From contig CAYPDC010000045.1 in assembly GCA_964409355.1 (NCBI GenBank), positions 1 through 29,309 on the forward strand: a DNA stretch of 29,309 nt, read 5' to 3'. Positions 1-7,610 of the stretch are shown here, piece by piece; the stretch's first letter is position 1, and every line of letters starts with the position of its first letter. The position numbers and the translations under genes were made by a program. Source of the DNA: PCC-10605 sp964409355. Its GTDB lineage: Bacteria; Cyanobacteriota; Cyanobacteriia; Cyanobacteriales; Cyanobacteriaceae. Under the pieces are notes generated by a model. It did not search any database, had not been told where the DNA came from, and was given only the letters and a program-made list of their open reading frames with translations.

Positions 1-50
1 CTCTCAGTGATGGGAGAATCCCCGCACCTTCAGGTCGGGGCGAATGTCAA
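1..50 (+). mobile_element. Right end of an IS200/IS605-type (TnpB) element, partial
   Basis: The first 50 bases contain a GC-rich hairpin (CCCCG at 20-24 pairing with CGGGG at 36-40, ACC/GGT inside) followed by GAATGTCAA. From memory, this arrangement resembles the right ends of cyanobacterial IS200/IS605 elements carrying orfB/tnpB, where the same hairpin forms the 3' part of the omega (reRNA) guide scaffold. The element boundary would be near position 50. The tnpB gene itself would lie left of the window and cannot be confirmed. Alternative: a plain hairpin terminator of an unseen upstream gene. Confidence 0.5.
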
Positions 51-57
51 CTGTAAA

Positions 58-74
58 ACAGGCATCTTGCCTGT
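58..74. terminator. Hairpin after the CPBP gene
   Basis: ACAGGCA (58-64), a 3-base loop and TGCCTGT (68-74) form a perfect 7-bp stem 4 bases beyond the stop of the minus-strand CPBP gene. It is flanked by AAA on the left (TTT when read on the minus strand) and TTT on the right, so it could stop transcription from either side. Confidence 0.5.
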
Positions 75-78
75 GTTT

Positions 79-900
79 CTACCAGATAAATATAATTAAC
101 ACGGCTAATAACAAAACCATAATACTGGCAATACTCCCTAAAGGTTGCTCTCGATTCCCCACCATCCAACTAGGAAAAGAAGATTGATAATTAACCAAAT
201 CAAAAGTATCCACCCAAGCCAAACCAAAAACCCAGCCACCATGTAAACCGATGGCTAATCCCAACAAATTACCATCCACCATTACAGCATAAAAAAGCAC
301 TAAACCCAAAATAAATAACCCCGGTAACTGCGGTATCGTGTTTTTTTGTTCCCAGACTAAATGTAGCAAGGCGAAAATTAAACTAGAAATAATGGCTGTC
401 ACGATTATAGAATAATCACGATAGAGGAAATTAACAAATATACCTCGAAATACTAATTCCTCAATACCAGCGATAAACAAACTGACAACCGCCAATAAAG
501 GTATATTCAGCAAAATAGATGGGTTTTTAAGGATATTAAAATCTTGGTTGAATGTCACGCAATTTAACCCCCATTCCCAAAGATAAATGAGAGATAAGGT
601 CAAAATACTCAAACCATAGCCAAATAAGATAGACTGATATAATCTGACTTGAAAAATAATCCCTATTTGTTCTAGGGTTATTTCCCCCATTTCCATTAAC
701 CCCCATGTCAAAAAGGGTACAAGGAAATAAAGGGAAAAAATGAGAGTTAGTTTCTTTGGTGTATTTGCAGTTGGTGCGGCTGTCTGCCATTTAATTAACT
801 TAACTAAAGGTAATGCGATGGGCAACCAGATAACCGCCCAAATTATCAGAAAGAGAACAATTTTGCTCAAAGAGTGAGAATTAGTCCAATAATTAGCCAT
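79..900 (-). CDS. CPBP family intramembrane metalloprotease (Abi/CAAX protease family)
   Basis: A 273-residue, strongly hydrophobic protein with about six to eight membrane segments. The CPBP signature is present in order: EELVFRG at residues 147-153 (the EExxxR motif, E147/E148/R152), FALLH at 176-180 (FxxxH), and a third conserved histidine at H220 in a Gly-rich membrane segment. In this family these glutamates and histidines bind the catalytic metal inside the membrane. Substrates of cyanobacterial members are generally unknown, and bacteriocin-immunity or CAAX-type processing roles should not be assumed. The gene is a single unit on the minus strand, with a hairpin terminator behind it and a TnpB-type element end just beyond that. 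The next gene upstream, cyAbrB, is 93 bp away on the same strand. Confidence 0.85.
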   Translation of the reverse strand: MANYWTNSHSLSKIVLFLIIWAVIWLPIALPLVKLIKWQTAAPTANTPKKLTLIFSLYFLVPFLTWGLMEMGEITLEQIGIIFQVRLYQSILFGYGLSILTLSLIYLWEWGLNCVTFNQDFNILKNPSILLNIPLLAVVSLFIAGIEELVFRGIFVNFLYRDYSIIVTAIISSLIFALLHLVWEQKNTIPQLPGLFILGLVLFYAVMVDGNLLGLAIGLHGGWVFGLAWVDTFDLVNYQSSFPSWMVGNREQPLGSIASIMVLLLAVLIIFIW

Positions 901-993
901 GAAAGCTACCCATAGAATTTCAGAATTTACTAATCACAAATTCTAGGTTAATTTATGAGCATCAAAACTTTACTAACTATTAGCAGAAAATTT

Positions 994-1371
994 TTACTCC
1001 TCGTCTTCATCTAATTGTCTTAAATGAATGTGTTTATAACCTAATTTGATTTCAAACTCATCTCCGGGTTGTAAACCCATTTTTTCAGTATAACTAGAAC
1101 CGATGACAATTTGACCATTTCTGTGAACACTAACTCGGAAAGTAGCTTCTCGTCCACGACCATCTTTTGTTCTTTCTGGATCAAGGGGAACGCCTTTTGC
1201 GGCTAATACTGCGTCATAAAAAGCCGTTAAATTTACTCTTTCCTTACCATTTTTTCCCATGGTATAATATCCACATTCTTTTGCTCTTTGACGACGAGGA
1301 ATATCGGATAATTCTTTAACTTTTTGCAGCAGAACTTTTCCCTCTAAAGGAGTGGGATTTGATTCACTCAT
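994..1371 (-). CDS. cyAbrB-type transcriptional regulator
   Basis: A 125-residue protein matching the cyanobacteria-specific AbrB family, in which the AbrB-like swapped-hairpin DNA-binding domain is at the C-terminus rather than the N-terminus. Recognisable blocks are RVNLTAFYDAVLAAKGVPL (about residues 45-63), DGRGRE, and the beta-rich C-terminal segment with NGQIVIGSSYTEKMGL and GDEFEIKLGYKHIHL. The tail is acidic (DEDEE). Two paralogues are near-universal in cyanobacteria (Synechocystis Sll0359 and Sll0822) and control nitrogen, carbon and hydrogenase genes. I cannot tell from sequence alone which paralogue this is. Start codon ATG at 1371. It is divergent from sdhB across a 300-bp spacer in which I see no distinct feature. 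Confidence 0.93.
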   Translation of the reverse strand: MSESNPTPLEGKVLLQKVKELSDIPRRQRAKECGYYTMGKNGKERVNLTAFYDAVLAAKGVPLDPERTKDGRGREATFRVSVHRNGQIVIGSSYTEKMGLQPGDEFEIKLGYKHIHLRQLDEDEE

Positions 1372-1679
1372 GATTATTTTTTTCCTTTTTTCTGATTTTT
1401 ATTTCTCTTGATATTTTATCATAACAAAAAAATAGCATTAAATCATCCTTGAAAAGATTTTTTTCTAAAGATTATTAATAATTTACAACTATAAGTTAGG
1501 GATTTATGAAAATGACTTATGAATAAAATAGCTCATGATTCTTGTGAATTAACAATCACAGATAAGGATAGCCATAAAAATAAATTTTCCCTTTAAATCA
1601 AACACTTTTACAAAAATTAAGCATAATCACCTTGTCAGTGGCAAAGGAAAACAACACAATAGAAATAAGTTTAAGAATA

Positions 1680-2672
1680 ATGGCACTAGATCCAATGAAA
1701 GTTATCTTTAAAATTCTGCGTCAAAAACCTAATTTTGCTCCCCAATTCCAAAGTTACACCATAGAAGCAAATAAGGGTGATACCATTTTAGAATGTTTGA
1801 ATAAAATTAAGTGGGAATTGGATGGTAGCTTAAGTTTTCGCAAAAATTGTCGCAATACTATTTGTGGTAGTTGTGCCATGAAAATTAATGGGCGATCGGC
1901 TCTTGCTTGTAAGGAAAATGTGGGGGGTGAAATAGAAAAAAATCCTCTTAGTTCGTCTCAAAATATCCCCGAATTAGTTATTTCTCCTTTAAATAATTTA
2001 CCCGTATTGAAAGATTTAATCGTTGATATGACTAATTTTTGGCAGGATTTAGAAAAGATTGAACCATATGTTTGTACTTCTTCGAGAAATACCCCAGAAA
2101 AAGAGTTTTTACAAACTCCCGAAGAAAGAAAATTGTTGGAAGAAACGGGAAATTGTATTATGTGTGGGGCTTGTTATTCTGAATGTAATGCAAAAGAGGT
2201 AAATGATTTTTTTGTGGGTCCCCATGCTTTGGCGAAAAGTTATCGTTTAGTGACAGATTCTCGGGATGAAAATAAAGAAAACCGTTTAGAAAAATATGAT
2301 CAAATTAATGAGGGGGTTTGGGGTTGTACTCGTTGTTATTTGTGCAATGAAGTTTGTCCGATGGGAGTTGCACCTTTGGATCAAATTAGTAAAATTAAAG
2401 GGGCAATTTTAGAGAGAAAGGATCTGAATTCTAGTCGCCCCGTTCGTCATCGCAAGGTTTTAATTAATTTAGTTAAAGATGGTGGTTGGATTGACGAGCG
2501 TAAATTTGGGGTGATGGTGGTGGGTAATTATTTTCGTGATTTACGGGGTTTGTTAAGTATCGCCCCCTTGGGATTGAGATTGTTAACTTCGGGTAAATTT
2601 CCCCTTTCTTTTGAGCCTTCTCAAGGGGTTAAGGAGGTTCGTTCTCTGATAGAATCAGTACAAGCTGAGTAA
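1680..2672 (+). CDS. sdhB: Succinate dehydrogenase/fumarate reductase iron-sulfur subunit
   Basis: The electron-transfer subunit linking succinate oxidation by SdhA to the quinone pool, on the thylakoid or plasma membrane. Numbering from the ATG at 1680, a plant-type [2Fe-2S] set (C57, C62, C65, C77; CRNTICGSC) is followed by CIMCGACYSEC (C159-C169), a [4Fe-4S] set, and CTRCYLCNEVCP (C216-C226). The third set has a cysteine at the position where classical SdhB has a non-ligand residue, so it could hold [4Fe-4S] rather than [3Fe-4S]. The frame is open from a TTG at 1632, but that adds 16 residues without family resemblance. ATG 1680 or ATG 1695 (MKVIFKILRQ) fits better. No sdhA or membrane-anchor gene is adjacent, in line with scattered sdh genes in cyanobacteria. 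Confidence 0.93.
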   Translation: MALDPMKVIFKILRQKPNFAPQFQSYTIEANKGDTILECLNKIKWELDGSLSFRKNCRNTICGSCAMKINGRSALACKENVGGEIEKNPLSSSQNIPELVISPLNNLPVLKDLIVDMTNFWQDLEKIEPYVCTSSRNTPEKEFLQTPEERKLLEETGNCIMCGACYSECNAKEVNDFFVGPHALAKSYRLVTDSRDENKENRLEKYDQINEGVWGCTRCYLCNEVCPMGVAPLDQISKIKGAILERKDLNSSRPVRHRKVLINLVKDGGWIDERKFGVMVVGNYFRDLRGLLSIAPLGLRLLTSGKFPLSFEPSQGVKEVRSLIESVQAE

Positions 2673-2742
2673 TAGACATCTCTATCAATCGGGCTAGAAG
2701 CCCGAACTACCAAGGAAAAATCTTAATTGTTTGAGATGTCTA
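2673..2742. repeat. Nested inverted repeat directly after sdhB
   Basis: A perfect 10-bp inverted repeat, TAGACATCTC (2673-2682) and GAGATGTCTA (2733-2742), encloses an inner hairpin CGGGCT-AGA-AGCCCG (2690-2704). The left arm begins on the base after the sdhB stop codon. The inner GC hairpin resembles dispersed CGGGCTTCTAGCCCG palindromes I know from other cyanobacteria. It may serve as the sdhB terminator, although the GC hairpin has no T-run. Confidence 0.7.
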
Positions 2743-2757
2743 ATAAAAAATACCTCG

Positions 2758-2820
2758 CACCTGACACCTGATACCTAACACCTGACACCTCATTAATTGT
2801 TCATTATTCATTATTCATTA
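2758..2820. repeat. Two heptamer tandem repeats upstream of gdhA
   Basis: Five 7-bp units of the CACCTGA type run from 2758 to 2792 (CACCTGA, CACCTGA, TACCTAA, CACCTGA, CACCTCA). Three perfect TTCATTA units follow at 2800-2820 and end 5 bases before the gdhA ATG. They occupy the place of a Shine-Dalgarno sequence, and no SD is visible for gdhA. Confidence 0.9.
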
Positions 2821-2825
2821 AACCT

Positions 2826-4106
2826 ATGTCCTCTCTATTTGCCGATGCTAGTGTGAGATTAGAAAAAGCCTTGCAATATGTCACTATTTCTGACGATGCT
2901 AGTGAAAGGTTAAAGTATCCTAAAGCGAGTCTGAGTGTTTCGATTCCCGTGAGAATGGATGATGGTTCACTAAAAATTTTTCAGGGGTATCGAGTGCGCT
3001 ATGATGACACTAGAGGACCGGGGAAGGGAGGAGTTCGTTATCATCCTGCGGTTTCTTTGGATGAGGTACAGTCTTTGGCTTTTTGGATGACTTTTAAATG
3101 TGCCTTGTTAAATCTTCCTTTTGGTGGTGCAAAGGGGGGTATTACTGTTAATCCGAAGGAATTGTCAAAAGCGGAATTAGAAAGATTAAGTAGAGGTTAT
3201 ATAGAGGCGATCGCTGATTTTATTGGACCTGATGTGGACATTTTAGCCCCTGATGTTTATACTAACGAGATGATCATGGGCTGGATGATGGATCAATATA
3301 GTATCATTCGTCGTCGTATTTCTCTGGGGGTAGTGACGGGAAAACCATTGACAATGGGGGGCTCTCAAGGAAGGGATACAGCTACAGCTACAGGGGCATT
3401 TTACCTCATCAACAGCATTTTACCTCAATTTAATCAAAAACGTGAAAACACCACCGTTGCTGTGCAAGGATTCGGCAATGCAGGGGCAGAAATTGCCTAC
3501 CTCTTAGCAAAATCAGGTTATAAAGTGGTTGCTGTCAGCGATTCTCAAGGGGGAATTTATTCCCCTCACGGCTTAGATATTGCCAGTATTCGAGAATATA
3601 AGAGAAAAAATCTTTCTCTTCAAGAGGTATATTGTCATGATACTGTTTGCAATATAGTCGAGCATGATAACATCACGAATGAACAACTTTTAACCCTTAA
3701 TGTGGACGTTTTGATTCCTGCGGCATTAGAAAAACAAATAACCGTAGAAAATGCCCATCAGATACAGGCAAAATTTATCTTTGAAGTGGCAAACGGTCCA
3801 ATTACCTCCGAAGCCGATAAAATGTTAGAAGCAAAAGGGATTCATGTTTTCCCTGATATTTTAGTCAATGCAGGAGGAGTTACGGTGAGTTATTTAGAAT
3901 GGGTACAAAATCGTAACGGTTTATATTGGACTTTAAAAGAAGTGCAAGAAAAATTAAAAGAAAGAATGATTGAGGAAACGGAAGCAGTTTTGCAAATTCA
4001 TCAAGAATTAGGGGTTTCTTTCCGTACTTGTGCCTATATTCACGGTTTAAATCGTTTAAATCAAGCTATGTCGGCTAAGGGTACAAGGGATTATTTTATC
4101 CACTGA
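2826..4106 (+). CDS. gdhA: Glutamate dehydrogenase (Glu/Leu/Phe/Val dehydrogenase family)
   Basis: A 426-residue hexameric-type glutamate dehydrogenase catalysing 2-oxoglutarate + NH3 + NAD(P)H to glutamate in the cytoplasm. Visible motifs are DTRGPGKGGVRYHP (residues 61-74), the active-site LPFGGAKGG with catalytic lysine K103, APDVYTNE with the catalytic aspartate D143, and the Rossmann glycine motif VQGFGNAGAE at 213-222. Length matches the short bacterial/archaeal class. An aspartate ends the second Rossmann strand (VSDSQGG), but I would not decide NAD versus NADP from this. In cyanobacteria GDH is an auxiliary route beside GS-GOGAT. The start ATG at 2826 sits directly after heptamer repeats. 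It is convergent with apcF, with a hairpin between them. Confidence 0.95.
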   Translation: MSSLFADASVRLEKALQYVTISDDASERLKYPKASLSVSIPVRMDDGSLKIFQGYRVRYDDTRGPGKGGVRYHPAVSLDEVQSLAFWMTFKCALLNLPFGGAKGGITVNPKELSKAELERLSRGYIEAIADFIGPDVDILAPDVYTNEMIMGWMMDQYSIIRRRISLGVVTGKPLTMGGSQGRDTATATGAFYLINSILPQFNQKRENTTVAVQGFGNAGAEIAYLLAKSGYKVVAVSDSQGGIYSPHGLDIASIREYKRKNLSLQEVYCHDTVCNIVEHDNITNEQLLTLNVDVLIPAALEKQITVENAHQIQAKFIFEVANGPITSEADKMLEAKGIHVFPDILVNAGGVTVSYLEWVQNRNGLYWTLKEVQEKLKERMIEETEAVLQIHQELGVSFRTCAYIHGLNRLNQAMSAKGTRDYFIH

Positions 4107-4133
4107 AACTCACCCGTTAAATATTTCAATGAA

Positions 4134-4154
4134 GGGCTTAAAATTATTAAGCCC
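4134..4154. terminator. Bidirectional hairpin between gdhA and apcF
   Basis: GGGCTTAA (4134-4141), a 5-base loop AATTA, and TTAAGCCC (4147-4154) form a perfect 8-bp stem between the two convergent stop codons (4106 and 4174). T-runs on either side are poor, but the position fits shared termination for both genes. Confidence 0.7.
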
Positions 4155-4173
4155 GTATAAAGTAGAGAGTGAA

Positions 4174-4686
4174 CTAAACGGAAATATCGCTTAACTCAAG
4201 GGTAAGATGATCAAAGGGTGCATCCACTAAGTTAACATCATCCATTCCCGCTTGGAATGCCATTTCTTTAATCATTTCTTTCATGATTTGAATACCACGA
4301 ACCGTAGGACCAACAGGTACACCTAAAGAGTTATAGGTTTCTTTTAATCCTTGTAAAACTCGCTCATCTAAAATGGCGTTATCTCCTGCGACTAAAGCAT
4401 AACTGGCATAGCGAAGATAATAGTCCATATCTCTTAAACAAGCGGAATAACGGCGAGTGGTGTAAGCATTTCCCCCTGCACGGATTAATTCGGGTACTTC
4501 TTCAAATAGTTGGCGAGAAGCATTTTTGACTATGTCGGGGGAATTTCCGTTGATCATCGTGGCAAGTTTAATTCTGGTTGTGCCAGACTGAAAATAGGAT
4601 TTTAAGGAATCAAGGGCATTACGATCTAAATAGCGCCCTGTGACATCATAGTTTTTGATTAAACTGGTGACAGCATCAACTAACAT
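4174..4686 (-). CDS. apcF: Allophycocyanin beta-18 subunit
   Basis: A 170-residue phycobiliprotein of the phycobilisome core. ApcF replaces one ApcB copy in the terminal-emitter trimer beside the linker ApcE, passing energy to the photosystems. It carries the phycocyanobilin attachment cysteine C83 in YSACLRDMDYYLRYASYALVAGD-type context and the conserved asparagine N73 (GGNAYTTRR), which is methylated in beta-type phycobiliproteins. The start MLVDAVTSLIKNYDVTGRYL and the ending HLTLELSDISV match ApcF rather than ApcB or ApcD. A clear SD (AGGAG, complement of 4693-4697) lies 6 bases before the ATG. It stands alone, not with apcABC, as is usual for apcF. Confidence 0.95.
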   Translation of the reverse strand: MLVDAVTSLIKNYDVTGRYLDRNALDSLKSYFQSGTTRIKLATMINGNSPDIVKNASRQLFEEVPELIRAGGNAYTTRRYSACLRDMDYYLRYASYALVAGDNAILDERVLQGLKETYNSLGVPVGPTVRGIQIMKEMIKEMAFQAGMDDVNLVDAPFDHLTLELSDISV

Positions 4687-5079
4687 TTTTTTCTCCTAAA
4701 CAAGATTTTATAAATTCAAGTTAAACAGTTAGTTTTGATCTTATATCTGATTGTGTGATAAAAGCCAATATGGTAAGCAATTACCCTTTTCGGGAAAGCA
4801 CTACTGTTAACTCATTCAAGGAAAGAGTGGCTTCCTTCGTCAATAATGATTATAAACAGCGAAACTATTATCTTATTTCTTTACGTCTATTGATAAGAAA
4901 AGTATCAAATCTTTACATCTTCTTTAAGTTTTTTTTGTTCTTCTACAGTTATAGCAGTCCTAAATCATTCCGATTTAAGATAATAATAATACCTTAATTA
5001 AGAATAAATAAGTAGCTCAAATCTGTCCGTTCTTAACATAATTAGTGTGTAATATCAAATTATGTCCTTGCCAAGTATA
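4687..5079. other. 393-bp spacer upstream of apcF, no convincing gene
   Basis: This AT-rich spacer lies between apcF and the M16-family gene, both minus. It should contain the apcF promoter. TATAAA-like stretches occur on the minus strand about 20-25 bases before the apcF SD, but no -35 box stands out. A plus-strand 80-codon frame at 4755-4997 has low-complexity, Lys/Phe/Ile-rich translation and no homology that I recognise, so I do not call it. CCTTAATTAAG near 4992 is a small palindrome. Confidence 0.5.
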
Positions 5080-6549
5080 TTAATCATTACCGACTTTTGC
5101 AATAACTAATGGTTTAACATCTTGCCCTAATGTTTCTAAATCTAGTTTAACTTCCTCTTGATTGCCGACAACTAAAGTCACCATCTGATCTGTATTAAAA
5201 TATTCTTGAGCAACTTTCAAAATATCTTCTGTTTTAGTGTCTTTCACCCCTTGTTGATAGGCAAAAATAAAGTCTTGGGGATAACCATAATATTCGTAAG
5301 TCATCATCCGAGAGAGAGTTTGACTGGGAGATTGAAATTGAAAGACAAAAGAGTTAAGGATAGAATCTTTGGCATAGTTTAACTCATCTTCTGTAACAGG
5401 TTGAGTGCGTAATCGCTCAATCTCCTTTTTCATGGTTGCGATAAATTGAGTCGTTGTATCGCTTCTGGTTTGCCCACCAGCTACGAATAAACCGGGATAA
5501 TCATAATCTCCTCGCCATAATCCATAAACCGAATATGCTAATCCTTGACGGGATCTGATTTCATTGTGTAACCTACCGCCAAAACCGTTTAAAACTCCAT
5601 TAATAACGCTGAGAGTCGGATAATTGGGATCATTTAATTTACCGCCTAAATGTCCTAATAAGATATTACTCTGAGTTAGTTGAGGTTGATCGACAATAAA
5701 GATATTTTTGCTATTTTTCTGTTCAGGGATTGTGGTGGTAAAATTTGGTGTTTGATTACTATTTCCTCTCCAGTGGGCAAAATTTGCCGCTATTTTTTTC
5801 TTGATTTCTTTTTTATCGAAATCTCCCACTATACCTAAGATTATCCCTTCTGGACGAACATAGGTACTATAAAAATTTTGAATGTCCTTTTGAGCAATAT
5901 TATCTAGGGTTTCGTATTCTACTGTACGTGCGTAGGGGCTGTTTTGCCCATAAATAAGTTTCTTAAATTCTCTACTGGCTATGTTTCCGGGGTTATCATT
6001 ACGACGAGCGATCGCACCTCTGGCTTGAGTTTTTAAGACTTCTAACTGCTTAGATTCAAAAGCAGGAGCTTGTAATACTTCTGCAAATAATGAGAAAATA
6101 GTATCTAAATCATAACTGAGGGCGGAAAAACTGACACTACCCATCGTCGTGTCAATAGAAGATTCGATCGCCCCGGCTTTTTGTTCTAAGATAGAATTTA
6201 ATTGAGACGGAGAATAATTAACTGTGCCGCCTAAACGAATTAAAGTTCCTGTTAATTCCGCTAAACCCACTTGAGAGGAGGATTCAAACCTTGAACCTGT
6301 GCGAATAAGAGCATTACCACTGACTAAAGGTAAACGATGATCTTCCATCAGATAGACTATCATACCATTATCTAATTGAAAACGCTCATACTCCGGCAAT
6401 TCAATTTCTGGCAAGGAAGGAAATTGCAAATCCCTATAACTAGAAGGGATTACATCTGCAAAAGCAACACTATAAGTAGTAATAATAAGTGCAATAGTGA
6501 TTAAACCATAACCGAACCATTGCCATACTTTTTCTAATTTTTTCTTCAT
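5080..6549 (-). CDS. M16 family peptidase-like protein lacking the HxxEH zinc motif
   Basis: A 489-residue secreted or periplasmic M16B protein. It starts with a signal peptide (MKKKLEKVWQ, a hydrophobic stretch at about 14-29, AFA-D cleavage near residue 31), followed by two M16 halves. Where active members have HxxEH, this protein reads GLAELTGTL (95-103), so both zinc-ligand histidines and the catalytic glutamate are absent. The second half keeps the substrate-binding block RLHNEIRSRQGLAYSVYG. This fits the non-catalytic partner of heterodimeric bacterial M16B peptidases, where one subunit supplies zinc and the other the R/Y pair. The active partner is often adjacent in other bacteria but is not in this window. 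The gene is single, with 182 bp before the NYN gene. Confidence 0.87.
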   Translation of the reverse strand: MKKKLEKVWQWFGYGLITIALIITTYSVAFADVIPSSYRDLQFPSLPEIELPEYERFQLDNGMIVYLMEDHRLPLVSGNALIRTGSRFESSSQVGLAELTGTLIRLGGTVNYSPSQLNSILEQKAGAIESSIDTTMGSVSFSALSYDLDTIFSLFAEVLQAPAFESKQLEVLKTQARGAIARRNDNPGNIASREFKKLIYGQNSPYARTVEYETLDNIAQKDIQNFYSTYVRPEGIILGIVGDFDKKEIKKKIAANFAHWRGNSNQTPNFTTTIPEQKNSKNIFIVDQPQLTQSNILLGHLGGKLNDPNYPTLSVINGVLNGFGGRLHNEIRSRQGLAYSVYGLWRGDYDYPGLFVAGGQTRSDTTTQFIATMKKEIERLRTQPVTEDELNYAKDSILNSFVFQFQSPSQTLSRMMTYEYYGYPQDFIFAYQQGVKDTKTEDILKVAQEYFNTDQMVTLVVGNQEEVKLDLETLGQDVKPLVIAKVGND

Positions 6550-6709
6550 TATTTTTGATATTTTTCTACAATGTCATAGTTTTTTATTGTATAGTCATGG
6601 GCATGATCAAGGTAGATGCGATGGCATTTGTCATAGTTTTTTCGTTGAAATAATAATGGAAGATCCGACATAATTTATCACAACGAGAGGTAACAGAGAC
6701 GGATTTTTT

Positions 6710-6724
6710 GTGGGCAATGCCCAC
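6710..6724. repeat. GTGGGC/GCCCAC palindrome behind the NYN gene
   Basis: GTGGGC-AAT-GCCCAC forms a 6-bp GC stem 7 bases after the stop of the minus-strand NYN gene, preceded on plus by a T6 run. The GTGGGCATTGCCCAC type is a common dispersed palindrome in cyanobacterial genomes. It may act as a terminator or mRNA-stabilising hairpin. Confidence 0.65.
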
Positions 6725-6731
6725 TCTACTA

Positions 6732-7343
6732 TTATAATTCATCTGGATCTCGATTTTCAATTAAATGGTAGGGAGAAAAAGGATCATACGTTAAATTAGA
6801 TTTACGGGTTTTCTGTATATCCTCCCGAATTTGATCTAAATCGATATAACGATCCGCTACATTAATTAAACTATCACTGGTCATCGATCGCAAACTTACT
6901 ACTTCAATACGCGCCCCTCGATAACTCACCGCATCCACTGCATAGGCTAAATCTCCATCTCCGCTCACCAGTACAGCAGTATCATAATAATCCACTAAAG
7001 CCATTAAATCAACGGCAATTTCCACATCCAAGTTGGCTTTTTTTGAACCATCCGGTAATTGTACCAAATCTTTGGCAATGACTCGGTAGCCATTACGGCG
7101 CATCCACAGTAAAAATCCCTGTTGTTTTTCATTGGTGCGATCGACTCCAGTATAAAAGAAAGCACGCAATAATTTCGCACCAGCAGTCAAACGATATAGC
7201 AGTTTTGTATAATCGATTTCAACTCCTAATTGGAGGGCAGCATAAAATAAATTTGAACCATCAATAAAGATCGCCACCCTTCCCCTATTCTCCAAGACTT
7301 GTTCAGGGGGAAAGACGGGATCACTATCAAAATTATCCCACAT
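6732..7343 (-). CDS. NYN domain protein, LabA/DUF88 family
   Basis: A 203-residue cytoplasmic protein with the PIN-like NYN nuclease fold. Conserved acidic residues are visible: D28 in AIFIDGSNLFY, D106 and D112 in KKANLDVEIAVDLM, and D129/D131 in LVSGDGD, all expected to bind the metal of an RNase-type active site. The family includes LabA of Synechococcus elongatus, a circadian-output regulator, and putative RNases, but homology does not establish either role here. The C-terminus is a charged tail (DPDEL). No partner gene is coupled. A palindromic repeat follows the stop codon. Confidence 0.9.
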   Translation of the reverse strand: MWDNFDSDPVFPPEQVLENRGRVAIFIDGSNLFYAALQLGVEIDYTKLLYRLTAGAKLLRAFFYTGVDRTNEKQQGFLLWMRRNGYRVIAKDLVQLPDGSKKANLDVEIAVDLMALVDYYDTAVLVSGDGDLAYAVDAVSYRGARIEVVSLRSMTSDSLINVADRYIDLDQIREDIQKTRKSNLTYDPFSPYHLIENRDPDEL

Positions 7344-7495
7344 TTTATTATCCTTATTTTATTAAATAATTGTTTGTTAATAGTTAGTTTGTAAAAAAGA
7401 ATTTGAGATTTTTATAAAAAAGAAATTTTTAATTATATATTAGTTATATCTTAAAGCAGAAATTAAGTGTTATTAAATTTATCTTAATTTAGGAA

Positions 7496-7554
7496 GGTTT
7501 CAGGTAGCAGGTTTCAGGTTCGATTTCTCTAACATTAATCTTACTCCCTACTCC
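7496..7554. repeat. Heptamer repeats and dispersed-repeat segment upstream of the NYN gene
   Basis: Four 7-bp units (GGTTTCA, GGTAGCA, GGTTTCA, GGTTCGA) occupy 7496-7523, and two more (TTACTCC, CTACTCC) lie at 7541-7554. The stretch 7507-7542 matches the reverse complement of 15171-15206 at 33 of 36 positions by eye, so part of this is a dispersed repeat and not only a local tandem array. Confidence 0.8.
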
Positions 7555-7610
7555 CTTAACAGCAATTGAATAACTCCTAAACGGCTTACGATAGACTCTC
7601 TTATCACATT

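Noticed and set aside
4755..4997. Plus-strand 80-codon frame upstream of apcF
   Set aside because: Low-complexity Phe/Ile/Lys-rich translation, no SD, no recognisable similarity, and it lies in the expected apcF promoter region on the opposite strand.
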